Source: Penicillium oxalicum
Lineage: Eukaryota > Ascomycota > Eurotiomycetes > Eurotiales > Aspergillaceae
Assembly: GCF_001723175.1 (NCBI RefSeq)
Contig: NC_064655.1
Location: 496,001-560,000, forward strand
Length of the DNA: 64,000 nt
Reading direction: 5' to 3'
The notes under the pieces were generated by a model. It saw only the letters and a program-made list of their open reading frames with translations. It did not search any database and was not told the origin of the DNA. Positions 1-12,370 of the stretch are shown one piece after another. The position numbers and the translations under genes were made by a program. The number at the start of each line of letters is the position of its first letter. Position 1 is the stretch's first letter.

Positions 1-1640
1 GTTGGAAGACATTGTGACTCGGGAATGGCTGGAGGCGCGCGACCAGGCTGAGGTAACGATGGCAGAGGTCGCGTGGGCGCCGGCATAGGGAAAGACTGGA
101 GAGTCCCCATTGTTGCTTGCGAAGAAAGCAGGCTTTTGTTCATGTTGTGTTCCTTACTGATCGACGAGGGGAGCTGAGTCTCATTTGATGTTGAGCCGAC
201 TGTCGACCTCACAGTAGCCCCAGACACGCTTCGTCCCCCATTCTCCTCGTGTACCTCGGATGAAATATCTCGCAGTCTTGCGTTCACGGACTTCCCATCT
301 GATACCGACTGATTGGACAGCGAGTTCACAGACGATGGGAGACGAGGCGACTTTTTGCTTGGAGCTACTGGCAAAGCATTCCACGAGTTTTTGCTAGAGA
401 GGCGTGGAGGCGCCACGGCGGGAAAGAGTTTCAGCGAAGGGGGTAGACCTGAGCTCCCGGATGAGCCCAAAGCAGTTTTATCAGAAGCTTGAACAGGCTT
501 GCTGGTATTCGCGTTGGATGGCTCGATTTTGATGCTGCCCGAGACGGAAGAAATTGACGATGCTCCTGTTTGGCGCTCATCCAGACCAAGCTTCGGCTTT
601 CGAGATGGAGACTTGATATCAGGATCGAGAATCAATCTGTTGGAACTATTAGACGTGGAAGTAGAAGCTTGCCGGTCATGTCCATGAGGAGAGGCGCTGC
701 CGTGAGTCGCAGTCGTGGACATGGGCGATGACAGAGGATTGGAGTTCTCGGGACGAGCATAGGCAGAGGATCCTGGTGGAGGTACAGACGATGCGGAATA
801 AGATGAGCCATAATGCCCATTCCGAGTTGGGATGGTACTCGAAGATGGCGGCTGGTAGGGCGGAGGCGATACATCTTCCTCGTGCTTGGACAAGGACACC
901 GCCACGTCGACCATCGATCCAAAGTCACTCAAGTTGAGCGACGCCAGGTGCTGCTTGAACTCGGAAGAGCCTCTCTTTGAATCGGTCTCGAGCCATGGCT
1001 GCCCAATGGTCTCCACGTCCTGCTTCTTCGACTTGGAGAATGTTCTTTCCAAACTGTTCCTTGAACTAGTACTAGTTTTGGACGACCGTGTGCTCTTCGG
1101 TTTAGGGGCTGCAAGCAGGAACCCTTCCCGCTGAAGTGCTTCGATCTGGCGCTGGCTCTCATTTAACTTCGACTTTGTGAAGGGATCCTTCTTGTGGCGT
1201 TGGGTAAACTGAAGGAATCGACGGCGTAACGGCTTCGTTTCCTTCGTCGGCTCAATTGGGGCTTCAACCGACTCCATTGTCTCGGTGACGATTGGTAAAG
1301 CTGTGGTGCTTTCTGGGGAGGTTGGAATCCGCACAGGAACTGCACGGGTAGGGGGCTCATCTTCACTTGTCTGGAAGAAGCGCACTAGATCTGAAAGACT
1401 TTCATTGCGGGATGGCCTTTCGGCCATTCCTGCTGAGCGAGCCTGTGGCCGTGGAGGGGATGCTTGCGGCCTTGAAAGATCTACTGCACCCAGCGGAATT
1501 GTGCTCTCAGGATCAGAGATTGAAGAACGCATGCTAGACTTCTTGCGGTTTGCCTTAGACGAGCGTAGGCTAGGCCGGTAGGTGGGAACGATTGGACCGG
1601 GTGCGATGGCACTCTCGCGTGTTGTACTCCAATGATGCAT
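1..1640 (-). CDS. Serine/proline-rich disordered protein, C-terminus cut by window edge
   Basis: On the minus strand the frame opens at an ATG at 1640, preceded by an in-frame stop a few codons upstream. It runs without a stop to the window edge, giving 546 codons with the C-terminus missing. The protein starts MHHWSTTRESAIAPGPIVP and is rich in Ser, Pro, Thr and basic residues throughout. Near residues 130-150 there is a short basic segment (KPLRRRFLQFTQRHKKDPFT). Near the open end there is a proline run (PMPAPTRPLPSLP). I see no membrane segment, signal peptide or catalytic motif. The composition fits a disordered signalling or cytoskeletal scaffold, but I do not recognise the family and assign no function. 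A 5' exon further upstream cannot be excluded. The shorter ORFs in other frames here are shadows of this reading frame. Confidence 0.75.
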   Translation of the reverse strand, partial: MHHWSTTRESAIAPGPIVPTYRPSLRSSKANRKKSSMRSSISDPESTIPLGAVDLSRPQASPPRPQARSAGMAERPSRNESLSDLVRFFQTSEDEPPTRAVPVRIPTSPESTTALPIVTETMESVEAPIEPTKETKPLRRRFLQFTQRHKKDPFTKSKLNESQRQIEALQREGFLLAAPKPKSTRSSKTSTSSRNSLERTFSKSKKQDVETIGQPWLETDSKRGSSEFKQHLASLNLSDFGSMVDVAVSLSKHEEDVSPPPYQPPSSSTIPTRNGHYGSSYSASSVPPPGSSAYARPENSNPLSSPMSTTATHGSASPHGHDRQASTSTSNSSNRLILDPDIKSPSRKPKLGLDERQTGASSISSVSGSIKIEPSNANTSKPVQASDKTALGSSGSSGLPPSLKLFPAVAPPRLSSKNSWNALPVAPSKKSPRLPSSVNSLSNQSVSDGKSVNARLRDISSEVHEENGGRSVSGATVRSTVGSTSNETQLPSSISKEHNMNKSLLSSQATMGTLQSFPMPAPTRPLPSLPQPGRAPPAIPESQCLP

Positions 1641-2938
1641 GAATGCATCAGATGGTCAACTCTTCACTCGGTCACTGTGTATTCACAAGGTGCCGTCATT
1701 GGATCTTTGTCACGTTGGAAAAAGGAGAACCTCAAGTGACGACCAGGAGGTCTATTGAAGTACCTGGCGGGCGGAGTCAACAATCCAGCTCATTTCGGAG
1801 AGTCAGCTTGACGGAACCAGAGCAATAGCCTCACCTCAGCCACGCAGGAACCCGTTCCACAAATTCGGGACTTTAGAAGCGACAGACACCGACGCATGAA
1901 CATCAGCCTTCGGAGACTAATTGCTCCCCTGAGCCGCCGCATACAAAGATGATGGATGTGGCGGTGTTTGCGGAAAGTAGGGCGAACTGCTACGCACCAA
2001 AGACGAGGCAACCAAGAAAGAACGACGTCTGGCGAGCGAGTGAGGATGGCTGAAGGAGAGCATCTTATCTTAAATCGCAGACTCACGAGCAATTCGGTCA
2101 GAATGGAGCTGTCGCATCTCCCATGGTAGATCATGGGATTCGCTAGCCCACGAAAAGATCCTGTGATTTTGTCGATCCAACCACAAATACTATATCGGAA
2201 GCCAGACCCGCTCTCAGAAAGCGAGAGAGCGTAGCAGAAGTACGGGATATGAACGAAGCTAGAGTGAATAATTGGTGTCGAGCTAGGAGTAGGTAGGTCG
2301 CGATCGTGGAGGTCCCTCCTCGAAGGGGGAATCACTGCTCCTGAGTTCAAATGGGCCGAACTCTTGGAATCGAGGAGTCCAATAAGCTACGGCCATCTTC
2401 GCAATGCTAAACAAAAGAAAAAAGTCAATCGTCTACTGCGGTCGCAACCCGGTTTGCTCGGCCCATTCGCAGCGGCGTCATCGAACGTAGTAGGGTACCT
2501 TTGCGTCTTTACTGTATTTTGGGTTGGGACAGATGGTTGGCGGCCAGTTCGCATAGAATTTGCAATATGACACAGCAAGCTGGTGGAGCCGGCAAACTAC
2601 CGACGGTCAGATTGATACTTTGGCTGGCATCCAACCCCCCCCCCCCCCTTCAATGGCTCCTCGCTCGACTGCAGGTGATCAATGAATGTGTCCTGGTGAG
2701 AACAAACCATGGTCAAAGAGGCGCGTTCGACAAGAGACCCCCAATCAGTAAATGATGAGAACTGTTCTTTATCAAACCCAGCCATCCGCAAGGTGGTGCG
2801 ACGGGTACATTTTCTCCAGTTCTGAGAATCGCATCCTCGGGTCAACGAGTGCCCTCTCTCTTTGGAAAGGGGAGCAGCAGCCGTCTGGGGGTTCCCGTAG
2901 CCACTTCCTCTCACGATGCGGCGCAAGGGATTGAAAGA
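1641..2938. other. Intergenic, no supported gene
   Basis: Upstream region of the disordered-protein gene. A 186-codon minus-strand open frame (1790-2350) has no recognisable motif and is rich in Arg, Cys and Leu, as expected of random open frames. A run of 14 C lies at 2635-2648. Nothing else is supported. Confidence 0.5.
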
Positions 2939-4046
2939 TCAAAAGTCTTTCTTGTTGTTGATCCAGTCAAACCCAATCATCAAGTCCAGGCTGGCTTGGA
3001 GGTGGCTCTCGACGCAAACAGAGTGCACGCGGCGTCCGCATAATGTGAGGTATCCAAAGTTCTCGATAGGCTTTTGACGAGATACACTCCACTCTTTTCG
3101 GGGGAGACCATCGCGGACGCCGATCCAGTCGATCTCATTCTCCACTATTCCGCGCAGCTCGAAGGAGGTTCCACCAGACGTGGGGAGGGAGAGGCTTGAG
3201 CTTCCATTGCGCTCCTTGTGGAACTCGGCCCCAGCAACACCTTTTGCGTAGCCAGCGAGGGCATCTCTGGCCGACGCAGGCTAACAATTGTTGAGGTATG
3301 GATTTCATTTCTTTTCATTCAAATTTTTCAGATTGTTCCGGGGGTGTCGGTGGTGGAAAGAGGAGCCGGGGGAGGCTGGATCGATCCATCAAATGTTGTG
3401 ACCGGGACAAGGGCAACGTGACTTCCGGATGCACCAACCCGAAAGACCAGCCGAGGAACAGCGTCCGACCGCTCTTACAGTCAAGATCTCATGGTTAATC
3501 GTCTGCCTGTGTCAGGATGTACTCGTGGGACGCAGCTGCATTGAAGAGTCGTTGATGGCCGTGTCTAAGAGGAAAGCTGGTCCTTTTACCGAAAATGGAA
3601 ACATACATAGCCACCCCCAACATTCTCACCTCGAGTGCTGTCCGACGACGCGAAAGGTCGACCCTTGCCGTCTGACACTTCGACATACGCCACCAGTCCT
3701 GCAGGAGTAGACGTCAAGCGTGGCAATGGAGAGATCTTGATTAGCCTTGAAATCCGCAGCTAGGACGGAGAAAGATATGGTTTTCAATTAGGGTAGAATA
3801 TTGAGTCTGTTTCATCAGCGAGCGCCGCACAAGTAGATGGCCGTCAATGACCATTTGGAACCAAAATTGGCGTGGCAGAGCAACATTTGACCTGCTCTGT
3901 AACTCCAGCGACATCATCTGCACTCCTTTTTCTGGGATGAGAGACAGAGGGGCTCCTTCTCTTCGGCTAGGGAACCTCGGGCATCTTTCTCGATACAGGC
4001 CTTCGGCCACGCTCGTAGATTGAATTTCGTTTGATTCAGTATTCAT
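2939..4046 (-). pseudogene. Broken minus-strand coding fragments, possibly retropepsin-like
   Basis: Several minus-strand segments read like real protein but do not join into a clean gene. The 5' piece starts at ATG 4046 (MNTESNEIQSTSVAEG) and stops at 3741. A second frame covers about 3745-3655 (LVAYVEVSDGKGRPFASSDS). A third covers about 3440-3320 (DAVPRLVFRVGASGSHVALV). A fourth, about 3282-2939, follows a TTAG acceptor-like site and ends LDLMIGFDWINNKKDF. The last motif resembles the end of a retropepsin fold (I-G-x-D-W), and DTAINDSS near 3590 could be a decayed D-T-G site. Joining the pieces needs frameshifts, and no good 5' splice site precedes the last segment. I read this as a decayed gene or old retroelement protease. 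A live gene with unusual introns is the alternative. Identity is uncertain. Confidence 0.28.
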
Positions 4047-4465
4047 TTTTCATATTTTTTTGTAATTTCTACTCAAACAAATCCAAGGCGCCAATGATCA
4101 TGCCAGGGAAATCTGCCACCTGGCCATGATATGCTGGGGCCAAGGGTCAAAACAAAGCAAATTCTGCGGTAATCTCAGACGACATGCAAGACGTCTGAGC
4201 ATACCGCACAGATGCCACACACGGAGAGAGAGGGGGAACGGAGGTTCCAATTTCACATTGTACATGAGGACCAGAGCAACGGTGACAAAGGAGGTGTGAC
4301 ACAGGAGGAAGTTGGTACATTGAACAAAAGAAAAATCGTATGATGGTGCAATCCCCAAGCGGCCCTTCTTGGGAATTGAACGGGGTGTGGAAGTGCCCGG
4401 AAGAAGCCAAAGCCGCCATGGAGAAATGGTCGATTGTCTATGGAGGCTTTTGTTGGACAGACGAC
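4047..4465. other. Intergenic / sen1 3' flank
   Basis: This stretch follows the sen1 stop codon and precedes the broken coding fragments. I see no gene; it probably contains the sen1 3' UTR. Confidence 0.4.
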
Positions 4466-7400
4466 CTACTTTCGGTTGGGTCGAATGAACGGATCCGCTG
4501 GCTTCTTTCGGGACAGGGGCCGCGGGTTCGAGGGAGCAGGCTGAGGCGCCTAGAAAGAAGAGCATGTGGTGAATAATGGCTTCACTGTTTGAAGGAACGC
4601 AATCGCTGTGACTTACCTGGGTGTTGTTCGCGTTCGCCCCCTCGGTACCTGGAGACGCTTTTTTGACGCTCGACTGCCCGGGACGAACAATGCGAGGCGC
4701 TGGACCAACGAGACCCTAGGAGACAGTCAGCATCTGCAAGTGCTCACCTCCGCATGATAAAAGCAGGAAATACGATTCACAGGTCAACTTACCGGAGGAA
4801 GGAGCCGGGACTTTTTGGCTGGTTGGAGCCGTGGAGCCTTTTGGCCATCACCAGGCGCCTCGGGTCGCTTGCGCTTCGTACCAGGGCCTTCAGTACTGGC
4901 TGGAGTTGGCTGGGTGCTCACCGCGATCGTCGGAATCTTGGGATCATGACCACCCATCTGGCGCTGTCGCTGGCGTTCGGCGTTTTGTTTCTGGTACTCG
5001 AAACGACGGCGTTCTTCATGGGCGATTCGAGCCTTCTCCTGCCGGGGAAGTGGCTTTCCAGCGCATTTGATGGCTGGATGGCCGATTTTACCACATTCGA
5101 GACAGCGCACAGCCGTGCAAGTCATCTTGTTATGGCCAAACCCGCGACACCGGAAGCATTGGCCACGCGCGGCCGCCTGAGCTTCATCGTTGTCACAGTT
5201 GTGGGTGAAATGTTCATTGCTACCACAAATGCCACAGGCCTTGCTCTCGTCAAGACCAGCAGCACCGCCAGAGGGTCCATCGGGACGAGGGGTCGGGAGA
5301 CCAACTGGCTTGGGAACCACCACTGGTTGGGGAGCCACCGGAGGAGCCGCGACCTCAGCAGGCGAGTCGCTGGAGCGAGCAGATTGCTGTGACGGTGATG
5401 CGGACTTGGATGCGGCGGTGCTTGCAGCGACGTCGGCCATTTCGACATTCTTGTAGCCCGTGAACTGGGGTCGCTCAAGGAGCCGAGCGATATTGCCCTC
5501 GGTGTAAAGGTTTCGCTCTCGAGCATTGGTGATGAGGCCCTTCCAGTATTGACCCTGCATTAGAGCGGCAGAATTGCCGAGTACCCACAAAGAAGATCTG
5601 GCACGAGTAAGACCGACATTCATTCGACGGATATCAGACAAGAAACCAATGCCCTTATTGGAGGCTCGCACGCAGGAAAAAATGATGATCTCACTCTCAC
5701 GACCCTGGAATGCGTCGGTGGTGTTGAAGTCGACAATTCTCAGAATTTCAACACCATATTTGTCAGCAAACCGACTCTTCAGCTCACGCAGTTGGCCTTT
5801 GTAAGGCGTGATGATGCCAATCTTGTTTTCGAAGTTAAAGTCTTTGACATCCGTGATCAACCGCTCATAGAGCTGCATGGCCACCTGGATTTCGGCATAG
5901 TTGACCAATGAGTGCCCTTTGGCGGCACTGTGATGCATTCCCTGCACGTCGAAGAATCGGTACGGGCTAAGCAGCTCACTTTGGTGCCAGGGGCGAGCAC
6001 GAAGCTTGGACATGTCCGGGCCATCCTCAAGTCTGCCATCATAGAAAGTGAGGCTTGGGAAGGCACTGATTTCCGGGTGCATACGGTATTGAACATCCAA
6101 AAGATGCACGTCCTTCGGGAAATTCTTCTGCATGCGCACGAACAAACTCTGCTCGTATTGGAATTTCGAAGCCATCTTCGACAAGACTGTGGGTGGCAAC
6201 TGCTTGGGATCTCCCACGAGAATACATTTGGAACAGCCATACTTCAGCGGGATAAGAGCGCTCAGCTCAATACATTGAGCAGCTTCATCGATGACGACTG
6301 TCTCAAATTCCACGTTCATGCTCAGGACCAAATCGTGACCGGAACCGCTGAGTGTAGTACAGATGATATGGGCACCATCGATGATGGACTGCTGGATCTT
6401 GCGTCTCTGCATATCAGCGGTACGGGCCAGACCGGCAACCTGGTCGCGGGCCATATCGATATCTTTACTCAGCTGGGCTCGCTTCTTCTTTGTCAACTCA
6501 AATTCACGTCGCAACTCATCGGGTGGTTCAATGCCTCGCGCTCGGCAGTCATCAATATTGGCCCGCAGGTCTTTGAACTCAGAATCCGTTGCTTTGTGCA
6601 TATCGCAGAGTTTGTTCACATCGATACTTTTCTTGTCGTCGGTGATTTGTTCCTGTCGTCGGTTGACCATCTCATCGAGAGTGACATCAATCACCTTGGG
6701 GTTGATAGCTTCGCTTCTTCCGAGGCGAATAACAGATACTTTCTCCCAACGACCGCTTCGGGTCTTCACCCCATCCTTCAATCGCATCACAAGTTCGTCC
6801 ACGGCGGCGTTACTTGGTGCGCAAACCAGGATCTTTCGAGACGAATTCGGACGAGGAGGCCCTATGCTTACAGCAGCCCTGTTGAGGCTGTGTGTCAGGA
6901 GACTGCCCACAAGTGCGGTGATTGTCTTCGTCTTTCCAGAACCGGGGGGACCCTGAATGAGGGTGAAGCCATCATTGTCCATGGCTGACTTGATCGCCTT
7001 GGCTTGAGCACGGTTGATCTCGTAGTGTTCAATCAAGGGTCGCAAGGTGGTATCCGAGTACGTGAGGAGTGGTGAAGGCTTCGCCAGCACGATTTCCTCG
7101 CAAAGATCGTAATATTCCAAGGCCATGAGCGCACCAAATTCACGCTCCACGGCGGTCAAAGAGGTGATTTTGACACCAAAGGCAGTGGAACCGACGGTAA
7201 ATGTCTGAAGGAATTTGCTCTGGCCAGGATTCATGCGGTAAGTCACCTCGATTTTTCCGTTTTTCCATTTGACGGCAGAGACTCGAGCCAAAATATGGGG
7301 TACATCCTTCTTCTCATGTGGACGGGCGTCGTTGGAGAACAGGACAAGGTCACCCTCGCCGAGGTAAAGGTCCTTCGTATTTTGGCCCAGAGGCACGGTG

Positions 7401-10400
7401 CTAGCCTCAATCCAGGAATCCACGGTCAAACGAGTCATCACTTTGACCTCGAACGGCTTGAAATAGGATGCGCCATCTTCTTTGGCGGCCTGGAACGCTT
7501 GCCACGCCTCAAGCACCAACAGAGGCTCGAATGTTTTCTTGTACTCTTGGGGGGAGCGGAACGTGTTCGAAACCAGAGTGTAGTCCGTGCGATCAGCGGT
7601 GGGGACATCACCTTCTGTGAAGTAGTCCCAGGACAGAATCTTGTGATGGAGGGACGAAAGATCGGGGGACAGACGGGCACGCATATCCTTTACTGAGCGT
7701 TGACGCTTCTTCTTCTTGAAGGGCTCCTGTTGGGGCGGCTTTTTCTTTACCTCGGGCGCCGCATCTGTCTTCTTGGGCTTCGCACCGAAGAGCTCTTGAT
7801 CTAAATCATCTTCACTTTCAGTATCGGTGTCCGAGCCAGACGAAACCATCATGCTGTCTAAGAGAATCGAATGATCTTTACCCTTCACACCAATACCTTT
7901 CAGGCCAGAGCCCTGCTCGGCTGTCTGCTCTGCCACCCCACGTTGAGGCATGTTCTTCTTCAGTCTGGCTAACTCTGCCAGGTCTCGCTTCTTTTTGGCT
8001 TCTTTTTCGCGTTCACGCTTCTCGCGGAAGGAAAGCACACTGTTGACATCACTCTTCGTCGCCCGTGAGGCGATGACAGCCTTCGGCAGCCCAGCCCGTG
8101 TCTGCAGTGCAGCAGACATGGCTGGAGAGGCCTGAGGCTTTTGCTTTGTAGAAAGAGCAAGTCGAGTTTTGTTTAATTCAACAGAGCGAGAAAGATCCAA
8201 GAAGGTTTCGTCAGGAATATCTTCGAATTCGTCGTCACTGGGAACGCGAGAGGAGGGTGAAGAAGGTGAAGAAAGATTGGTGGGGCGACGAGCAAACGAG
8301 GTGATGGATGATTGCCTTTTTAGGGAGGCCGTGGAGGCAGTGACCACAGGCTTTTTGGTGTAGGCCTCAAGTGAGCGAACGAGTTCTGCCTTGTCGCGAC
8401 TGGTCAGGATTGTTTTGATTGTTCCATGCACCGCAGTTCCCTCAATGAAACTTAGGGCTTCTGCCTGGACTGTTGTCACCTCTAGACTTCCCAGCCGCCT
8501 GAGGATTTTTGATACCAACGCAACCAGCGAAGTAGCCAAATACTCGTCTTTCAAACGCAGCCACTTCACCATAGCACTCATGGTGGCTGTGGGTGACTTG
8601 ATGAAATTCTCAGAGACAGCCTTCTGAGCCACATCGGAACCCCCCACTGCTCCCAAGAACACACCATATTGATCGAAGAGAGAGTTGGCGAATTGAATGG
8701 TATCCCGGCAGAAATCCAGCATGACATCCTTGTCATTGCCACGCATGTGCCACGCCTCAGTCTCATCGAAGATGGTGGCCAAGGCCTGCCACAAAAACTC
8801 CCAGAGTTTCTGAAGCGACAGGATTTCCCGCCGGTCCACGAAACTGCGTGTACGCAGCATACCTGACTGGCTGTTACAAAGAATCTCTACGATATCGGTT
8901 CCTGTGTGCAACATTCGCGGGGCAGGAGCGAACGTCTTCATGTTGGAGATGCGCCGGAAGGACCAACTGAGACCATACATGGTCGTCGTGAAGGAGGTCT
9001 CCAAAAGGTACGAGATAGCATCTCGTCGAGCGAATTGACCGCTGACATTCTTGATGAGATCCACGGCAGCTTGGTAGGTGTTTAGATCTGCAGCGAACAA
9101 TGTTGAGATCAACGCACTACTTGTGTCTTGGCTTCGGAACAGGGGCATGAGATGCTCCGGCGAGAATTCCGCGAGCCGTTCAATCATCTGGCAGCACAAG
9201 CGAGTCAAGTGGTCGTAGATCATGTTGAAGTGCTTCTTCTCTCCGCTTCCATCACCCTTGGGCGGGAATTTTTCCAGGCCAACAAGAGGGAGCACTCCAA
9301 GCAGCGTCGCCGTCGACAGGTCGGGGTTCTCTTGCCGTAGGTGCTTGATCACTGCTTCCCATACAGTGGCCGAGTAGGTGGAGACGCCATGGGAAAGAGT
9401 ACCGTGCCTCAGAATGACCTCGTAGTCACTCTTCAAAGATTGGCACTCGAGAGCTAAAGTGTTGCGAACGACGTCCATGCACAGGGATCTGATCTCTTCT
9501 TGGCGTTTTTGCTCAACGGTGAATAATGGGGGACTCAGGATATTGTTGATCGTGACGGCGACGACATCCATGGTTTCCTTCAGCACCACACTATCAACGG
9601 AGCTTCTGGAAGACTCATGGTCCGTAAATCGACGAAGAGTCGTGAGCAAGCTCTGCAGGCCAACGTGGAAACAATGGTACCGGGCAAGATTTGGAATTCT
9701 GAGGTCTTGGAGCTGCTGTACGAGCAGCGTAGCCAAGTACCTACAGGCGGAGGGCTGGTGATGACCTTTGAGAGAGGCTAAGAATGGACCGATCCATGAA
9801 AGCATGTCTTTCAGTGCAGATTTCTCATAGGGTTCTCCGTCCGCTGTTTGCATGAGGAAAGCTGAGAACTGGGGGTTCGCAAAGACTTGTTCGACAATGG
9901 CCTGAGGAGAAATGGTCTGCATTGCGTCCCAGAAGTCACCAGGCGCTTTCTCAAGGAAAAGTTGAATGGTGTTCATGAGGAATCTCAGCCCCGGGGTCTG
10001 TAAGTGTAGATGATCCACAGAAAGACGGCACGGATCAATGTCTAGCGCTCGTAGATGATGTGTGATCTGATCCTTGTCCAACTTTCGAACAATGAGCTGC
10101 ATTCCCCGCCACAGGCGCTGGACTACTGCGAGCTGCTGTGGCATTTGATTTGCGGCTTGTGACCCGGCTTGCAGTGCACTCAAGAGCCCATCTCGGATAG
10201 CCCAGTCAAACTCCTCGCGGGTCGGAGGTCGACCATACCGGGTCCAAGTAGAGATCGCCCAGAAACTACGGGCTTGATTGGAATCAAAGAGGAAGCGAGT
10301 AACTGCGGGGACATAGTCGGAGATTTTCAGAGACCTTCTCGATTGTATCAGTCTGAAAGGCTCATCAAAATGTTCCTGAAGAAGTTGATCGCTCTGAAGC

Positions 10401-10994
10401 ATCGCTTCACAACTCAAGGTCTCGAATATGGACAGCAATGCAGCCCGGTCCAAGATGCTGAGATTGATCTCCTCTGGAGAAACACCTTTCAGTTGGGCAG
10501 TAGCCGTTGCCAGATTTCTCGTAATGCGTTTCACATCCCAGCCGTTCAATCGCCTGGCAAATTCCTCGATATCTTCGTCTTGATAGGTTTCCTTCAACTG
10601 GTCCATGAGCCAAACTTTGCCGGTATAGTAATGTTTGATGCAAAGGTCGCATTTTTCGAGACATGCGTCCAACTTGCTCAACATCCAAGTCTGCATTTCT
10701 TCCACTCCTTCGGAATTGTAGGCGAGAATACGCATCGAGAGGAGAAACTTCTCTTTCCGCAACCTGGCCTCGGTGACAATATCTTGGGTACTCTTTCCAT
10801 TCTCATGTACTTGAGAAAGGTCATCGTAGCGTCCATAATCATTCTCGTTTTGTCGCGGACAAAGGATATGTGTCCCTTCTGGTAGAGCTTTGAGCTCCCT
10901 GAAAATTGGCAGGTTTGTCAGCAAAGTGGAAAAAAATGTCACTTCTGCTAATGAGAACTTCTGATACTCACCCAATTGCATCCACAAACTCCAT
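4466..10994 (-). CDS. sen1: SEN1-type RNA/DNA helicase with C-terminal zinc knuckles
   Basis: Superfamily 1 helicase of the Sen1/senataxin family, a nuclear enzyme that terminates non-coding transcription and resolves R-loops. Four exons are inferred: 10994-10972, 10898-4793, 4715-4617 and 4549-4466, giving 2103 aa. The splice sites are GTGAGT/TTTCAG, GTAAGT/CCTAG and GTAAGT/TTCTAG. The start MEFVDAIGELKALPEG comes from the first small exon. A long SEN1_N-type helical region fills the N-terminal half, followed by a Ser/Lys-rich linker. Walker A GPPGSGKT is near residue 1325, the DEAA box (VVIDEAAQCIE) near 1544, and QYRMHPEI near 1612. Three CCHC knuckles (CGICGSNEHFTHNC, CFRCRGFGHNKMTC, CLECGKIGHPAIKC) lie at about 1894-1950. 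The C-terminus after splicing ends KKPADPFIRPNRK. Length is close to yeast Sen1. The knuckles are an addition relative to the yeast enzyme as I know it. Confidence 0.93.
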
Positions 10995-11099
10995 CTCTAG
11001 CGTGTCGCTTGATCAGTGAGATTGAGGTGAACAAGAAGAAGAAGAAAAGGTCACGTGCATCTTCCGATTTCGACCGCAATTCAGTTGTCGTGACCCGGA

Positions 11100-12370
11100 G
11101 GTTCTTACTATCTGAGGAGGAGCGGTAGGGGAAATTTTGAGGACCTCTGATAGTACCGCAATCGCGTTCCTGCAGCGGAAGGAGATCGATGCAGCAAAGA
11201 TTTTGAAAGCAAAGATATCCACCTAATGCTCGTGTAGTCTGTAGCGGAAAGCGATAGAGATGATTCCTGGTTCAGCTGGCACCAAATCTCGTCTCCTCGG
11301 ATACAAATGGACAACGATCGAAGACAGAAATGAAATGATGCTGTGGCGGAAGGTGAGGGAAGCGGTAATTATTTCAAGAGTCGGCAGTTTCCCAATGTTT
11401 GTGAGAGTCGCGGCAAAAAGCGGCGTAAATCCTTTGAATCCCTTTTCACAGAATCAAGCCTCCTCAGATACAAGCACGCGGATAATACGCGCTTATACGC
11501 TTTGAGAGACGCAGCGATAATGGTTCTGGGGCAGAAGAAATAGAAGGCGATGATTATTCAAGAGCTAGGATATCCCAATACTTATATAAGTCAGTCATGG
11601 CACTAGGCAGTGGGAATACTATAGTTCAATATTCACTCACTTCTATCTCTCCTGGTACAAGCTCCTGGATAAGAGAGATTTGTAGGTGTTCGGAGGTACG
11701 GCGACAACGATTCCGTAGCGGAAGAAGACCAGGGCGGCGATAGTTTCAATACCCAGGAACTTCGCAATGCCTGTGTGAAACGCAGCGTCAGGCGGTAAAT
11801 CCCTTGTGTCTTAACTTGCACCAAAGACCACCTCCTCAAATACAAGTAGGCGATGTTCGGAGATGTGACGGCTGCGATCTAGTTTAGGAGAGGATCGAGG
11901 CGGCGAAGATCCCGAGACCGGGAAAGTCCCAATTCTTGCGTGGCTTGAAGCACGAATTCTTTGATTCGACATTCACCAACAATAGCCTCCTCAAAAATGA
12001 ACAGCTGGTAGAAAGAATATTGATAGTGCTTTGAGGATATGACGACAGCGATCTCGTGGCGGAAGAAGAACCAGGTGGCGAAACTTTCAGGGCAGGATAG
12101 ACTCTATTGCTTGCACACCCTTTGTAGCAGAATAAAGCGAAATTTCTGGGTTTAAATTTCACGGGTTATTGCCTCCTAACGTATGAGCGGCCGACAGAAG
12201 AGACTGCTGGTGCTTAAAGATGGAATAGAAGCGATTCCGCACGCAAAGTTGACCGAGATAGCGACGATAGTCGGAGAAAAGCCGTCCAACTCTTTCCGGA
12301 GCTAGTGGTAGATAGCCATCAGTAAGAGCCTTGATTCCATTCCACAGAATGTCGTGTCTCGAGATATAAA
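11100..12370. repeat. Imperfect tandem repeats, unit about 185 bp
   Basis: A motif CTCCTC-GATACAA (variants CTCCTGGTACAA, CTCCTCAAATACAA, CTCCTAACGTATG) starts at about 11292, 11460, 11648, 11832, 11987, 12173 and 12357, spaced 168, 188, 184, 155, 186 and 184 bp apart. A second motif, GCGGAAGAAG followed by CAGGCGGCGA, recurs at a fixed offset within units (about 11344, 11715, 12057, weaker at 11533, 11890, 12240). A third block (AAATCCTTTGATTCC-type) precedes each unit start. The copies are strongly diverged and every frame on both strands is interrupted by stops. This could be the decayed repeat part of a protein gene or a non-coding minisatellite. I could not assign a family. Confidence 0.6.

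Noticed and set aside
1790..2350. 186-codon minus-strand open frame upstream of the disordered-protein gene
   Set aside because: No motif, and a composition rich in Arg, Cys and Leu typical of chance open frames; not joined to a gene.
5912..6988. 358-codon plus-strand open frame
   Set aside because: Antisense to the sen1 helicase core, which has clear motifs on the minus strand; no family signature of its own.
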